This document shows, piece by piece, positions 11,594-22,854 of a stretch of DNA of 64,000 nucleotides. The position numbers and the translations under genes were made by a program. The notes below the pieces were generated by a model, which saw nothing but the letters and a program-made list of their open reading frames with translations, was not told where the DNA came from and ran no database searches. Numbering within the stretch: position 1 is the first letter of the stretch; every line of letters begins with the position of its first letter. Origin of the DNA: Dallia pectoralis (lineage: Eukaryota > Chordata > Actinopteri > Esociformes > Umbridae); contig CM055739.1 of NCBI GenBank assembly GCA_029465975.1, positions 5,135,628 through 5,199,627 on the forward strand, read 5' to 3'.

Positions 11594-13678
11594 ATGCTGC
11601 TTTGGATCGTCCTGCTGAAGGCGACCCTTTGTGTTGCTGTGGGAAATGTCACACATAAGGACATCTGCAAGGAGCGGATCTGCTCGTGCAATGAGATCGA
11701 GGGGGATCTGCACATCGACTGCGAGAAGCGGAGCTTTACCAGCCTGCGCCATTTGACCGGTCCCAGTTCCCAGTTTTATCATTTGCTGCTGCACGGGAAC
11801 TCCTTATCCAGGCTGTTTCCCAATGAGTTTGCCAACTTTTACAACGCAGTGAGCTTGCATTTGGAGAACAACGGCTTGCACGACATTGTCCCCGGGGCTT
11901 TCCTGGGACTGCAGCTGGTGAAAAGGCTGCACATAAATAACAACAAGATCCGGTCGTTTAGGAGAAGCACCTTCCTGGGTTTAGACGACTTGGAGTATCT
12001 GCAGGCTGATTTCAATCTGCTGAGGGACATCGACCCGGCCGTGTTCAGGGATTTGAATAAACTGGAGGTGCTGATTCTGAACGACAACCTCATCACCGCG
12101 CTACCGGTCAATGTGTTCCAGCACGTCCCCATAACCCACCTGGACCTGCGGGGGAACCGGATCAAAACGGTGCCTTACGAGGGAGTCCTGGAACAGATAC
12201 CGGGCATCGCGGAGGTCTTGTTGGAGGACAACCCCTGGGACTGCAACTGCGACCTGGTCTCCCTGAAGGAATGGCTGGAGAACATACCGCAGAGCGCGCT
12301 GATCGGCCGGGTGATCTGCGAGGCCCCCACGCCGCTGCAGGGGAACGACCTGAACGACACGTCCGAATCGGAGCTTTGCCCTTCGAAGAGCGGCGACGGG
12401 ACTTTGGTCGCGCCGCCCACCGAAGACGAGGCCTCCGAACCCGGGCCGACGCCTTATAAAGCCGGCGGCGGCGGTCCCGGGTCCCCGACGCCGGGCAACG
12501 GGCAAAAGGGACGCTCTAAATCGCACTGGCAGCTGAAGACGAAGCCCACGTCCGGGCCAGGCGTGAGCGGGGAGCTGCAGATTGTGCAGAACGCGTCGTG
12601 CCCTCTGCCCTGCAGCTGCACGCTCATTGGATCCCGGCACGGGTTAGGGGTCAACTGCGAGGGCAAGAGGATAGACAGCTTGGCCAACCTCAAACCCAAA
12701 CCCCTCACTGCACACGAATTAAACATGAGAGACAACAACATCCACGCGATAAAGAAGAGCCACCTCAGCGGCTACTCCAGTCTGAATCTGCTCGATCTGG
12801 GGGGGAACAACGTCAAAATGATCGACAACAGCACTTTTCAAAACCTCACCGAGTTAAGATGGCTGTACATGGATAAGAATTATCTGGATACGCTGATGGC
12901 GGAGATGTTCACTGGCCTGCAGAACCTGGAATATCTCAGTTTGGAATATAATAATATACAGCTGATACTGGCGGGCACGTTCAGCCCGATGCCCAACCTC
13001 CGGGTGCTTTTCCTCAACAACAACCTGCTTAAATTTCTACCCGTGGATGCTTTCCTCGGAGTGTCTTTATCAAAGATCAGCCTTCACAATAACTACTTCA
13101 CACATCTCCCCGTCGCAGGGGTCTTGGACCAGCTCAACTCGATCATACAAATCGATTTGCACGGGAACCCGTGGGACTGCACGTGTCACATCATCCCGTT
13201 CAAACACTGGACAGAGAAACTGGGCGCGGACGTGATCGTGAGCGATGTGAAGTGCGAGTCGCCGGAGGAGTTCTGGAAGAGGGACGTGCGTCGCGTCAGG
13301 AATGACCTGATGTGTCCCAAGCTGTACGAGAAAATCCACCCCACGTCCCTCTCCAAAAACAGCACGTTCACCGCGGACACGGGCACACGCTCGAACTCCT
13401 ACGTGGAGCCCAACCGCGTGTCCATATCGGTACTGGTCCCCGGGCTGCTGCTGGTGTTCGTCACGTCCGCGTTCACCGTGGTCGGGATGCTCGTGTTCAT
13501 ATTGAGGAATCGCAAGAGATCAAAGCGGAGGGACGGCAACTCCTCTGCGTCAGAGATCAATTCCTTGCAGACAGTGTGCGATTCGTCTTATTGGCACAGC
13601 GGGCCTTACCATGCGGACGGGGGGGCGCACAGGGGGTTTGACTGCAGCGCCCATATCTCTACGGCAAACGACGCGTAA
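11594..13678 (+). CDS. slitrk1: SLIT and NTRK-like protein 1 (synaptic adhesion receptor), intact single coding exon
   Basis: The 694-residue frame closely matches vertebrate SLITRK1 (about 696 residues in human) from end to end. In order it shows a signal peptide (about 1-17), an LRR N-cap with Cys 25, 30, 32 and 43, leucine-rich repeats (about 60-205), and an LRR C-cap (NPWDCNCD at 213-220, then Cys 242 and 262). A Gly/Pro-rich linker (about 265-330) leads to a second N-cap (Cys 336, 340, 342, 355), repeats (about 372-524) and C-cap (NPWDCTC at 525-531, Cys 554 and 574). One membrane helix (about 611-636), a basic stop-transfer RNRKRSKRR and a short tail (about 55 residues) follow. N-glycosylation sequons are at 18, 254, 333, 412, 417 and 589. 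Family knowledge: a type I postsynaptic membrane protein whose first LRR block binds presynaptic LAR-type receptor phosphatases, promoting synapse formation and neurite growth. The short tail separates SLITRK1 from SLITRK2-6. ATG 11594 was chosen because the homologous N-terminus MLLW starts there; -3 is A. The frame is open 15 nt further upstream but has no ATG there. Confidence 0.97.
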   Translation: MLLWIVLLKATLCVAVGNVTHKDICKERICSCNEIEGDLHIDCEKRSFTSLRHLTGPSSQFYHLLLHGNSLSRLFPNEFANFYNAVSLHLENNGLHDIVPGAFLGLQLVKRLHINNNKIRSFRRSTFLGLDDLEYLQADFNLLRDIDPAVFRDLNKLEVLILNDNLITALPVNVFQHVPITHLDLRGNRIKTVPYEGVLEQIPGIAEVLLEDNPWDCNCDLVSLKEWLENIPQSALIGRVICEAPTPLQGNDLNDTSESELCPSKSGDGTLVAPPTEDEASEPGPTPYKAGGGGPGSPTPGNGQKGRSKSHWQLKTKPTSGPGVSGELQIVQNASCPLPCSCTLIGSRHGLGVNCEGKRIDSLANLKPKPLTAHELNMRDNNIHAIKKSHLSGYSSLNLLDLGGNNVKMIDNSTFQNLTELRWLYMDKNYLDTLMAEMFTGLQNLEYLSLEYNNIQLILAGTFSPMPNLRVLFLNNNLLKFLPVDAFLGVSLSKISLHNNYFTHLPVAGVLDQLNSIIQIDLHGNPWDCTCHIIPFKHWTEKLGADVIVSDVKCESPEEFWKRDVRRVRNDLMCPKLYEKIHPTSLSKNSTFTADTGTRSNSYVEPNRVSISVLVPGLLLVFVTSAFTVVGMLVFILRNRKRSKRRDGNSSASEINSLQTVCDSSYWHSGPYHADGGAHRGFDCSAHISTANDA

Positions 13679-13728
13679 AGCCACACGCTGACAATGGATA
13701 ACTGGAATACAAACGAACAATCAAACAT

Positions 13729-13787
13729 GACAGGCAGACAGGCAGACAGACAGACAGACAGACAGACAGACATGCAGGCAGACAGGC

Positions 13788-13828
<41 letters not shown>

Positions 13829-13893
13829 GGCAGACAGACAGACAGGAAGACAGACCGACAGACAGACAGACCGACAGACAGACAGACAGACAC
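13729..13893 (+). repeat. (CAGA)n tetranucleotide microsatellite in the slitrk1 3' UTR
   Basis: About 165 bp of CAGA/CAGG units begin 50 nt after the slitrk1 stop, with scattered G, C and A variants. Because the unit is not a multiple of three, it creates long open frames on both strands that are not genes. Confidence 0.95.
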
Positions 13894-14284
13894 ACAAATG
13901 GACTGGGTTCTGTTAACGATGATGGCAAATGAAGATGAATTAACAACTGTTACTAAGCCCCTTCACATTGGCTTTTTGTCGCGACAGCCCATCTTTGGTT
14001 TGCTCCAGATGACTGTGTAGTGTCATGAGTCTGCTGCAGAAGCAACAGTAATATATGTACAGACCCCCTTCCCGGCCCCTCCCCCCCAGTACTGCTATTT
14101 GCCGCAATCAGACTATAAGGATCTGTGAGAGAAGACTCGGAAAAATCGTGCACGATGCGCATGAATGTAATGTACATAACTGACTGTATCATATCTGCAT
14201 GATTTCGCATGGTTTCAACACACAGAGGAACCATACCATAATTAACAAAGAAGCCGACTCAACCTTTCTTTCATGTTATCAATA

Positions 14285-14334
14285 TGACTCTCTCTCTATA
14301 TATATATATACATATATATATAAAACTATATATG
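14285..14334 (+). repeat. (CT)n/(TA)n dinucleotide tract
   Basis: CTCTCTCT runs into TATATATA with one CA interruption, within the probable slitrk1 3' UTR. Confidence 0.9.
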
Positions 14335-15589
14335 AACATATACAAAGTGCAATTTCTCAATTTTTCTTTTTTGTGTACAATGGTTATAGGGGTCTTCTTT
14401 CGTTTTGTTTCGATTCCGGGGGAGGGTGGGGCGGAAAAAATGAATATTTGGGATGTCAAGAAGGTTAAACAGCTGTCAATCATGCATGTTCTCCTTAGTT
14501 CGTTTCCTCATTTGATTGTCGATAAATATCGGGGGTTATTTAAAGCGAGTGCAGACCTTATTATTTCTGCACATTGGTTTCTTTATGAATGTATAATGTG
14601 TTTTTTTTTATGCTGTGCCAATTGTTGAATTTCAGATGGGATTCAGATGAGCATGACACAATTAACGTCACTCAGATGCTTATGCTGCAAGGGTTAATGT
14701 AGCCAGCTGAAAACAGTTCCTGGGTTTCGTGTGTGTTATAATGAATTCAGTCTGCTTTGGGGGGATGAGGAAGAGGCTTTACCGAAATATTCAATGGTCG
14801 TTTTTTTAACCGCATATTTTTCCAAAATCAAACTGTTTTCAATGGAAGTGATGGTACGTGCAACTCGATCTATATGTACAGAGGTAGTATACAATGCTTT
14901 TTTTAATGTAAAGAAGTATTCCTCCACAAAAAGCGTATATAGGCTATATGATTCACCTCCATTTATGTGAGCTTTTGTAAAGCCATCTATTGTGTCCAAA
15001 TGTGAGAAACGGGACCCCCTGCATTTTATATAAAACAGACCGGGCAATGTTCAGTTTCCATTAGTGAAAAACATCGAGTGTTTTCATTTGACAGTGAGCT
15101 TATTAATCTGGTACCATAAGGATGTCTTGGCAGGATGGGCACGTTGAATAGGCCAACTCACAGTGGCATCTCCTCCACTATAGATGCAGGGATTGGGTTA
15201 TGGAATGGGCATTTTGATGTGCTGTGGTGTGAGAATGGCCAATGTTAAATCAAGAGACATATACACTCTACAAAAGTGTTTAGACGACGGTCTGCTGGCT
15301 ATAGTGACCATCACAAATAGCGGTGGCCTGTGCAAATGTAAACTGTTTAGGTGAATCAATGGCAATGGCTGTGATGTGTCAGCGTTTAGGCCATGGAACT
15401 GTAGTATGTCATATGTATTGTATTGACATACCATGTGTGTTGGTCACAGTCTTACCTTGTGCGGCCATTCTTTACTATAGGCCTTTTTCAACACCGTGGT
15501 CTGGGAGATATTGTCGTTGTCCATGGTGCTGAAACGGCTGCCTCCGCGGAACAAAGTTCATTGGTGGAGCGTCTGGTCTACGTGTGCGT

Positions 15590-15662
15590 GCGCCGCGGTC
15601 TTTGTGTGTGCGTGTGCGTTTGTTCGTGGGCGAGTGTGTCTGCGTGCGTGCGTGCATGCAAA
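15590..15662 (+). repeat. Imperfect GT/GC dinucleotide tract
   Basis: Alternating purine-pyrimidine GTGTGCGTG-type sequence, interrupted by short unique bases. Confidence 0.7.
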
Positions 15663-16002
15663 GGCATCTAACTGTGTTTGTCTTTATGCGTGTGCCTGTA
15701 TGTATGCCCGTTCCCATACACACGTCCACAGACCCCCACCGCCACCACCCCCTCAACTCAAATGTAACCAATCACATGGGCTGACTTTTGGGTACAATTA
15801 TCTCAGTAGATCTGTGGTAACATCATCAGTGCTGTCCATCACTTCAGACTGCGTTTCGCTGGCATATCGCTTCAAACGGTATTTATCGGTCTACTGTGGA
15901 ATAATGTACCATTTGCTCATCAATTATTGGTGACGTTTCAACGCTGTGTCCCGGACTTACATTTCTATGCTTTACTACATTTTACCTGCTTATATTTTGT
16001 TA

Positions 16003-16008
16003 AATAAA
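16003..16008 (+). terminator. Candidate polyadenylation signal AATAAA for slitrk1
   Basis: A canonical AATAAA within TTAAATAAAATG, followed within about 30 nt by the GT-containing stretch GTGGTCAAGGTTGAGTG. It is the first canonical signal downstream of the slitrk1 stop. The alternative at 16107 is equally canonical. Confidence 0.4.
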
Positions 16009-16112
16009 ATGTGGTCAAGGTTGAGTGAAATCTGGTGGTTTTCTAAGACATTTCATTCCTGCATGGGTTGAACTGAAGTACCGCTGCTGTAAACAACGGG
16101 GTCCGAAATAAA

Positions 16113-18289
16113 CCCGGGTTTGGCGCTGAAATGGATGGACGTGTCACTGGGCCGGCAGAAAAATAACACTGGCAGCTTATTTCAGCAATGGACCGAGACA
16201 GTTCTTTTCACAATATTTGTGGTTTTGTGACGGAGGTAATGCAATTCTCTCCACAAATATGGCCGTGTTTAAAACACAGAACAAATCCATTAGTTCTGAT
16301 GACTCAGTCTAGGGCCTGATAGTTTTAAAACCCCGAGTGTATGGCGGACAGAAACAACGGCTTTGTTCCGTTATCATGGCCCAGGGACCGGCCACCTGAT
16401 TCCCGGATACCCTGTGGGGTATAAGATGGTTTTTGATTAAAGCCGAAATGGGAGACCAGGTGTGTCGAATTTAGTCAACCACCGAACTGGGTCAACTAGC
16501 ACAGTCGAAGTGCTGTGTGGATTGTAAATGACTCGTTCTTTTCGAACGACTATCTCACAGGACCCCGAAGAGACACTATTCATTTTTAGAGGGACTCGTG
16601 CCTTTTTGTCATTCATTTGACCTGCTGGCAGCGGTTAATAGGCTATAGCAGGATTAATGTGGCCTCCACTCATCCGGTCCTGTAGCTCTGAAGATGAGCT
16701 CAGACCACCAACTGTCCATATGTGTGTGAGCAGGAGAGACTGCAGCTGCAGGAAGTAGTGAGGAGAGGAATAAATGTTTGAAACAGATAGATGATTGGAC
16801 GCTGCTGGGATTGTTGTAATGTATTGATTATTTTCTGTAATCGATGCAGAAATATTTACAGTAATAATACACAGGTGAACAAATAACATAACATTTATTT
16901 TGTGGGGTAGAGCTGCAATTTGCTAACAATTTTCAGTCCAGCACAGTCAAGCTCTCCACAAAGAGGCATTCACGATATACAAATGATATTTGTGTATGCA
17001 TAGTAACCGCACATGCACATTGTTCGAAGCAGAAATGACAGCTCTAGTAAGCTCTGAATGGCAATCGAGATGCTTGCAAAAATATCATTTCAAATATTGA
17101 CTGAAAACATTAACCGCTATTGGTGTTGCCTGTGTTTTACGCTAGTAAAATGAAAACATACACACTGTCCCGTTTATTCAGTAAAACATGACAGGATCCC
17201 ATTCCTACCTAGCTGGTTTTAGTCACAAAAATCAACAAACCTGTTCTTCCATGAAGGTACAATCTTTACACTGTAGACTCCTGTGTCTCTTCAGGAACTG
17301 GGTGGCCAAAACTCTGTTCTAGACAAACAAATAATGACACATGGCTGTTTGTTTTAGTGTATGGCAACGCATAGGGCTTTAGATTTGTTTCGTTTGCCTG
17401 CAATATTCTTTCAGGTGAAATACACACAAGAAATCAACGTCTGCCAAGCTGTTAGTGATGTGTTCTAGCTGTTGAGATCAACGCCCTCAGCCCGTTGTAG
17501 TGTTGCCGTCTGCAGGAATCAAGAGTTCAGATGCGATCCCCCTGCTTCGCCCCGCACAGTTCAGACCAAACCAAATCAGCGTTTCATCCTTCTGCCCGAG
17601 CGTAGTCACACATTTACTTATCTGATCATCTCCACGAGGACATGGCCAACCCGATGCCACACTCACAGCATGCCGACCATGCCAACCATCGCAAACACAC
17701 CTCGGGCACTTTGTTTATATATTCGCTCCCAAGCGCTGGAGTAAATAGCACGGCTGCTGGCGACCGGTACTCTCCGATCGGACCACAGTGTGCAGCCTCT
17801 GACCTGAACCGTTCAATTCAGCAATCCCATATCGATTCGATCATTGACCTTGTTTTAGGCCGTACAGGGCACATCCTTCACTGGGTTTGAGGCACTTGAG
17901 GGTTTTAGTCAGTTCTACACGGTGCAAGTCTCTTTTTTTTGTCGGCACGGAAACGAATGAAATTACATGATGGAATTCTTTGCTTGGCGTTACATCTGTT
18001 AAGACTTTAACAATTGTTTAAACTGGCATTTTGCCCAGCTTTGCCCACTTATGGCAACAGAAATCTGATAGTAGCCTGGTGGGCAGCGGGGAAATGCATT
18101 TGATCCACGGTGCCAACATCCTGAACCCCTTGTTTTCAATTTTATTGAAGCTTTTTTTGGTTCCTGCCAAAGTGGAACTTTCAATTATCGGGCCACTTAA
18201 AGTGCTGATCATGACTGGGACAAGGTTACAGTCTCCGATCGATGGAAAACACACACGAGTGCGCATGTATGCACACATTCATCTGCGTG
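16113..18289. other. Intergenic, no recognised gene
   Basis: Downstream of slitrk1; unique-looking, with no RNA gene or transposon termini recognised. Confidence 0.5.
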
Positions 18290-18306
18290 CATACACACAC
18301 ACACAC
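18290..18306 (+). repeat. (CA)n microsatellite, short
   Basis: Eight CA repeats close to a GTGCGCATGTATGCACAC stretch. Confidence 0.85.
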
Positions 18307-18754
18307 TGAATATATACATTAGAGCCTGCCTGATAGGACTGCTGCATACACACTTTAAGAATAGGAGATAGGTTCGCGCCCACACATTTTCAGCACTTTA
18401 GCCGTTTGACAATGCAGTGCAAAAACAACCGTCCAGAAGCAGAATGCGTTTGTGTGTTAGGTCACGTACGAACATGGCGTTCATTTTCTCCTTAACCAGG
18501 GTTTGACTTGGGCTGGAGCTCACTGTTTCTGAACACAGATATCGGTATCAGCTCGTGCACCTCTGAAAGTATATTAACTCAACCTACCGTGGAGTTCCTG
18601 CACTTCAAACACGAGCAGCGCTGGAACTTTTCACAGCCGAATTGAGTACCAGCAGTGAATACAGTCCAGATCAAGCACCGCTCCATAGCAGTTCCACTCG
18701 TCACACAATCACTGTGGCTAGGATTTTCAGGGAATCCGCCGGATTTGTATGTCA

Positions 18755-18855
18755 CACGCTCTCAGACTTACGGGACTTGAAGGATCTGCCGCTAATGTGT
18801 TGCAACCAGATAGCGCAGAAAACATTTAGGGTTCATGTGGAGTTCACGCAGAACA
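18755..18855 (+). pseudogene. Tc1-like transposase fragment, 3' part
   Basis: The segment CTTACGGGACTTGAAGGATC through TTCATGTGGAGTTCACGC reads DLRDLKDLPL..CNQIAQKTFRVHVEF. This corresponds to the carboxy-terminal part of a fish Tc1-like transposase, normally ...LKDLLLTSWCQIPQ.TFR.LVESM. No TIR is visible next to it. It is a short decayed relic. Confidence 0.55.
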
Positions 18856-19255
18856 AATCGAGCTGGTCGGACTTTTACGGTTATTAATTAATCCACTTGT
18901 GTTCATTGTTGGAACGATTCCGTGACGCCGGGCTAGTTATCCGACTGAAACGGGGTATGTTTCCATGTGATTCTGGCGGGAGAACATAATGGCGTCTGCT
19001 ACATGACAAGCAAATGGTGAATTACAGGGACTTATCTAGCAAGTGATGTCGCGCAGCCTCTAACTAAACGTTGAATAATTATGTGATGTCTAAAGTCATA
19101 TTCAAGTGATGGGGTCAATGAGCACGTCGTTGTTGAAATAACACAAAGACCCAAATCGCGGTCCATATATCTGTTGGGACGTCCATCCATTAGCGGTTCC
19201 CTAGTGGATATGGGTCCGTCAAGCCGACTCTGTTATTTAATGTAGGTTTACGGGA

Positions 19256-19533
19256 GTAGGTGTCCGATCTAGGCCTGATCACATGGCTTGTGGGGCGCTC
19301 CCGGTCAGCAGCGGTGAGTACCTACCCACAGCGGTCCACAGAGGGACAAACCACCAACCGGCGACAGGGTGTTGGGCGCCCAAATCTCATCGATGCAAGA
19401 GAGCAGCAAACGCTATCCGGAACTGACAGGAGGTCTACTGTGGCAAATTCACAGAACATGTTAAGGATGGTTACAGGAGGAATGTGTCACCACACACACA
19501 CACACACAGACACACACCCACACACACACACAA

Positions 19534-19570
<37 letters not shown>

Positions 19571-19960
19571 GATGACCCCTGTCCACCGTAAAAAAGTGCC
19601 CACAGCGGCCACGCGAGCGATGTAACTGCATCTGGGAACAGTGGAAGAAATGTACCTGGCCTGGTGAGTCACGTTATCGTTTAACATCGCGTGGGCTGAG
19701 GCGGTGTAGATGTGCGTCGCTTACCTGCATGGGGAAGTGCTGGCGACAGGATGCGCGGTGAGAATGACAACAAGCCAGTAAAGGGAGTTTGATGCTCCAG
19801 GGAACGTTCTACTGGGGAACCCTGGGTCCTTCATACACCCAGTCACGGGAATAGTATTTCCTGATGCCAGTAGCGTCTTTCTACAGACAATGACACACCA
19901 GAAAAATATCCGGGCATTGAAGGTTGAAGAACCTGCTGGTTCTGGGTTACGGTTCAATTT
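19256..19960 (+). pseudogene. Tc1-like transposase pseudogene, N-terminal to middle part, interrupted by a (CA)n expansion
   Basis: Translation on the plus strand gives VSTYPQRSTEGQTTNRRQGVGR, then DRRSTVANSQ, then MMTPVHRKKVPTAATRA, then (after frameshifts) WPGESRYR, VRRLPAW and ETLGPS-like pieces, and ..FPDASSVFLQTMTHQKNI. In order these match a widespread fish Tc1-like transposase: the second DNA-binding domain with its GRP-type motif, then the start of the DDE catalytic core. A 78-bp (CA)n run replaces coding sequence between the two halves. Stops and frameshifts are present, so it is not functional. Confidence 0.75.
19489..19568 (+). repeat. (CA)n microsatellite inside a transposase relic
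   Basis: About 78 bp of CA with GA, CC and AA interruptions. In intact relatives of the host transposon this point reads a short CACACA-containing coding stretch, so the array probably grew from that seed. Confidence 0.93.
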
Positions 19961-20551
19961 GATGTTTCTCATTTGCCGCCCCTTTCGTGGACACAGACTT
20001 TTCTGAGCGGTTCGGTCTGTGATGGGCAATGAATCGATCAATACATTGTTCAACAAAGAACACACTGTATTGATCACACCTGCCCACTCCATGTGCACTC
20101 ATGAGAGTGGCAGGCAGTGACAGCATTACCCAGAATCCCTCAATACTCCCCCCTGCTGTGTTCGTGGACGGCAAATGTCAGATCAATTGTTTATTCTGTC
20201 ACGCTATGTGTCAAAGATGTTCTTTTGAGTCATCCGCGGTGACACCGGGGCTTTCTTAACCATTTCTTATATTCTCCTCTCCTATTTAAAGTCGTCATGT
20301 TTTCTTCCCCTCTTTCTATTCCTCGGCAATCCGGTCCCCGGCGTTCAGTCAGTAGCCTTCGCTTGCTTGAGGACGTTAACTGTCATATCAACACTCACTG
20401 CCAGGTCTCCCTTTTCTTTGGTTGTCATTGAGTGTCAGGATTTTTTAAGAGTGCTGCTAAATGGTGTTATCGAATGTTTCCTCAAACACGGTTATTTATG
20501 TGATTCTTGGTCCCTTTTCTCGGAGAAGGGTGGCAATTTTAAATATATACA

Positions 20552-20762
20552 GTGATAAACCAAAACATTACGACCAACAGCCTAATATGCTGTTGGTCTC
20601 CCACTTGATGACGAAGCAGCACGAACCCACTGAGCCATGAACTCCACATGAACCCTAGATGTTTTCTGCGGTATCTGACAACAAGGCATCCAGAAGATCC
20701 TTCAAGTCCTGTAAGTTGCGAGGTGGAGCCGACCGTGGATCAGACTAGTTGGTCCATCACGT
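20552..20762 (-). pseudogene. Tc1-like transposon 3' end, minus-strand copy
   Basis: The plus strand starts with ACCAAAACATTACGACCA, which resembles the TIR of the same fish Tc1-like family, then CTAATATGCTGTTGGTC. The complement encodes the transposase end: ..HLATYRT.RIFWMPCCQIPQKTSR..., ending ..RPTAY before a stop. It is oriented opposite to the relic at 19256. Truncated inward at about 20760. Confidence 0.65.
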
Positions 20763-20879
20763 AATAACACTGTCATCATGTAATAACATCATCATGTAAT
20801 ACCACAGGTAAATGGCGCACACATACATACTGCCGTACACGCGATGCAAAAGGAAACGGGAGTCGGTGAAACGGACAAC

Positions 20880-21275
20880 CTCCTTCCACTGGTCAAGTGT
20901 CCGTTTCTGACTCCTTACTGGCCCTTGTACCAGTTTCTTTGGTGGACATGGGTCACCATGGACACTCTGACATGTGGCCTTGTGCATCGATGAGCCTTGG
21001 ACACCCTGACCCAAACACCCAGTCGCCCGGTTTCTCCTTTTGCCTCCTCGGACCACAGCAGGTGGATTCTCACCACTTCTGACCGAGGGCACATCAAGTC
21101 GCTCAAGTATTTACCCCAGGCCAGTTCTCTTGCATCCAACATAGTTACTACATGAACTTACCGCTCGCTTATCAGCTAATCTACCCAGGCCCTTGATGGG
21201 AGCCGTCGTCATGAGACGATCAACGCCGTTTGCTACACATGTCAGCGAGCCGGGATGTTTTGTCTCATCACCTCA
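20880..21275 (-). mobile_element. Second Tc1-related repeat fragment
   Basis: Contains CATCGATGAGCCTTGGACA, GTCGCCCGGTTTCTCC and TCGGACCACAGCAGGTGG, then a terminal AGCGAGCCGGGATGTTTTGTC. I recognise the order from a common fish repeat with Tc1-family ends, but the match is loose. It may be one element with 20552-20762, split by about 115 bp of unrelated sequence. Confidence 0.4.
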
Positions 21276-22254
21276 TAACGCCCGGTGATTCTTTACGTGA
21301 AATTATTGTAGCCCGTGGTGTAAAAAAAGAGTATGTCGAAAAGAAAGCCAAAAGCCTATCCTCCTACTCTCTCCGGCGTATATTCCGTCTGCGATGCCGC
21401 CGCGTGTCTCTAGGCTTCTCTCTTGGTCTCCCAAGGGTTTAATTTGTCGAGCCAGCAGCCGTGTGTGACAGCCCACGCGTTTCTCTGCTAGCTGGCCCGG
21501 CTGCCATGAGTCTCGCACTCACACGGCACAATCGCTTGCCTTACTCTCCCGCTCATCACGCTGTTTACGGGGTCTTCAGACGAGACGCGCAGACTGTGTT
21601 GTCGCGTCAAGCCGGTCGTTCTGGATCTGGTCCTTCCGACCCGAGTAAAAAGCATTCTTGCAGAAAGGCTTTGAGACGCCGACGCGGGAATAGAATGCGT
21701 GTTTTTTTTGGGAATTTGTCAACTGTCAAGATGCACCAAGGACGCGTCTATGATACCGTCTATCTCGGAGGTTTTCGACGAACAAAGCTCACCGTTCACT
21801 TTGTTACAATAAACCACGGCCGTATCCTTTCCAAACATATATACCCATACCGTTTACTTGCTACAATGCAATTCAATACTAAACTCTGTCCTCAATTTAC
21901 AGCTACACGACTATTACGGTAGCTGATAAACTGGTCAGCAAAGTCACGTTACATAATGGGTGGAAGCGCGGCATTCACGAATAAACTGAAATTGTGTCTG
22001 CACGGCTTGAGAGAGTGCCCCTTACACCCTGGCTCTAGTCATAGAAATATTCCGCAGGTATGAAAAACAAGCGGAAGGGTATCGGCATCGGAGTGGCGTC
22101 ACGGCGAATATCAGGTATAGTTCGGGCTGTACGTGTGAGTGAACTTTGTCCATAGCGGCGTATGTCTCACATGACAACGTGCTCGTTTTTCTCCTCTCCT
22201 GACCTTCTCATCTGCTTGGGCTGCCTAGACAACATGATCTCTCTCCATCCTACA
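21276..22254. other. Intergenic, no recognised gene
   Basis: A 153-residue plus-strand frame at 21461 has no family motif and no flanking splice logic. Nothing else seen. Confidence 0.45.
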
Positions 22255-22740
22255 GGGGTTTGGCCTCATCTGTCACTCCCAGTCTCCACCACCCCCTCCG
22301 CCTCCGCCTCCTCCTCGTCCTTCCCTCTCTTTGTCGCCCTCGCCCTCGCCCGTCCCTGTGGTTTCCATCTCTCGCGCGTGTTCGTCGTTCGTCTTTCTCC
22401 CTGCTTCTCCGGTCACTTCTCTGCCGTCGCCTCTGTCGTCTCTTTCCCCCACTCTGTATTCTCGTACTCACCGGCGTCTCTCCTATTGACCACCCCCACT
22501 CACTCATCCCCCGTTCCCCCCGCACCACTTCGCTCCATCTCAACCCTCTCTCTCGACCCTCCACTCTGGGTCCTCTTTCTCTCTCTTCCCACAGTACTTC
22601 TGGAACCCTCGGTGGGCCAATTATGCCTGCAGGTTGATATATTTCCACTCACTCTCTCTCTCTCTCTCTCTGTGTGCGTGCCTTCCCCTGTTCTCCACCC
22701 CCCCCTGTGCTCCCCCCTGCCCCCCCCTTGCCCCACGATG
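22255..22740 (+). repeat. Pyrimidine-rich region with a (CT)n core
   Basis: Strong C/T bias on the plus strand throughout, with (CT)n at 22651-22671. This bias suppresses stop codons and produces the long Pro/Ser/Leu frames seen here. Confidence 0.75.
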
Positions 22741-22854
22741 CTTCTGGCCATGCCAGCGTGGAACACACATGCCCCCCCGATCAGCCTGACTGTTCCAAGG
22801 TCACAACCTAAACGTCGGCACGTTGCATCATTTAGCCGTCGCCTCATCGCCCTA

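Larger units (their letters stand above)
13679..16027 (+). other. Probable slitrk1 3' UTR
   Basis: No coding potential follows the stop codon. The first strong AATAAA is at 16003-16008, with a second at 16107-16112, giving a 3' UTR of about 2.3 kb; SLITRK1 mRNAs are known to have long 3' UTRs. The stretch 14440-15060 is T-rich, nonrepetitive and looks UTR-like. It contains a (CAGA)n tract (13729-13893) and a TA-rich tract (14285-14334). The 3' end is inferred from the polyadenylation signal only. Confidence 0.45.

Noticed and set aside
12101..12640. 179-residue frame antisense to slitrk1, and other shorter antisense frames there
   Set aside because: Shadows of the GC-rich slitrk1 coding sequence; no independent start context or family similarity.
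21461..21922. 153-residue plus-strand frame
   Set aside because: No motif, repeat or family resemblance; the length is within chance for a locally stop-poor region.
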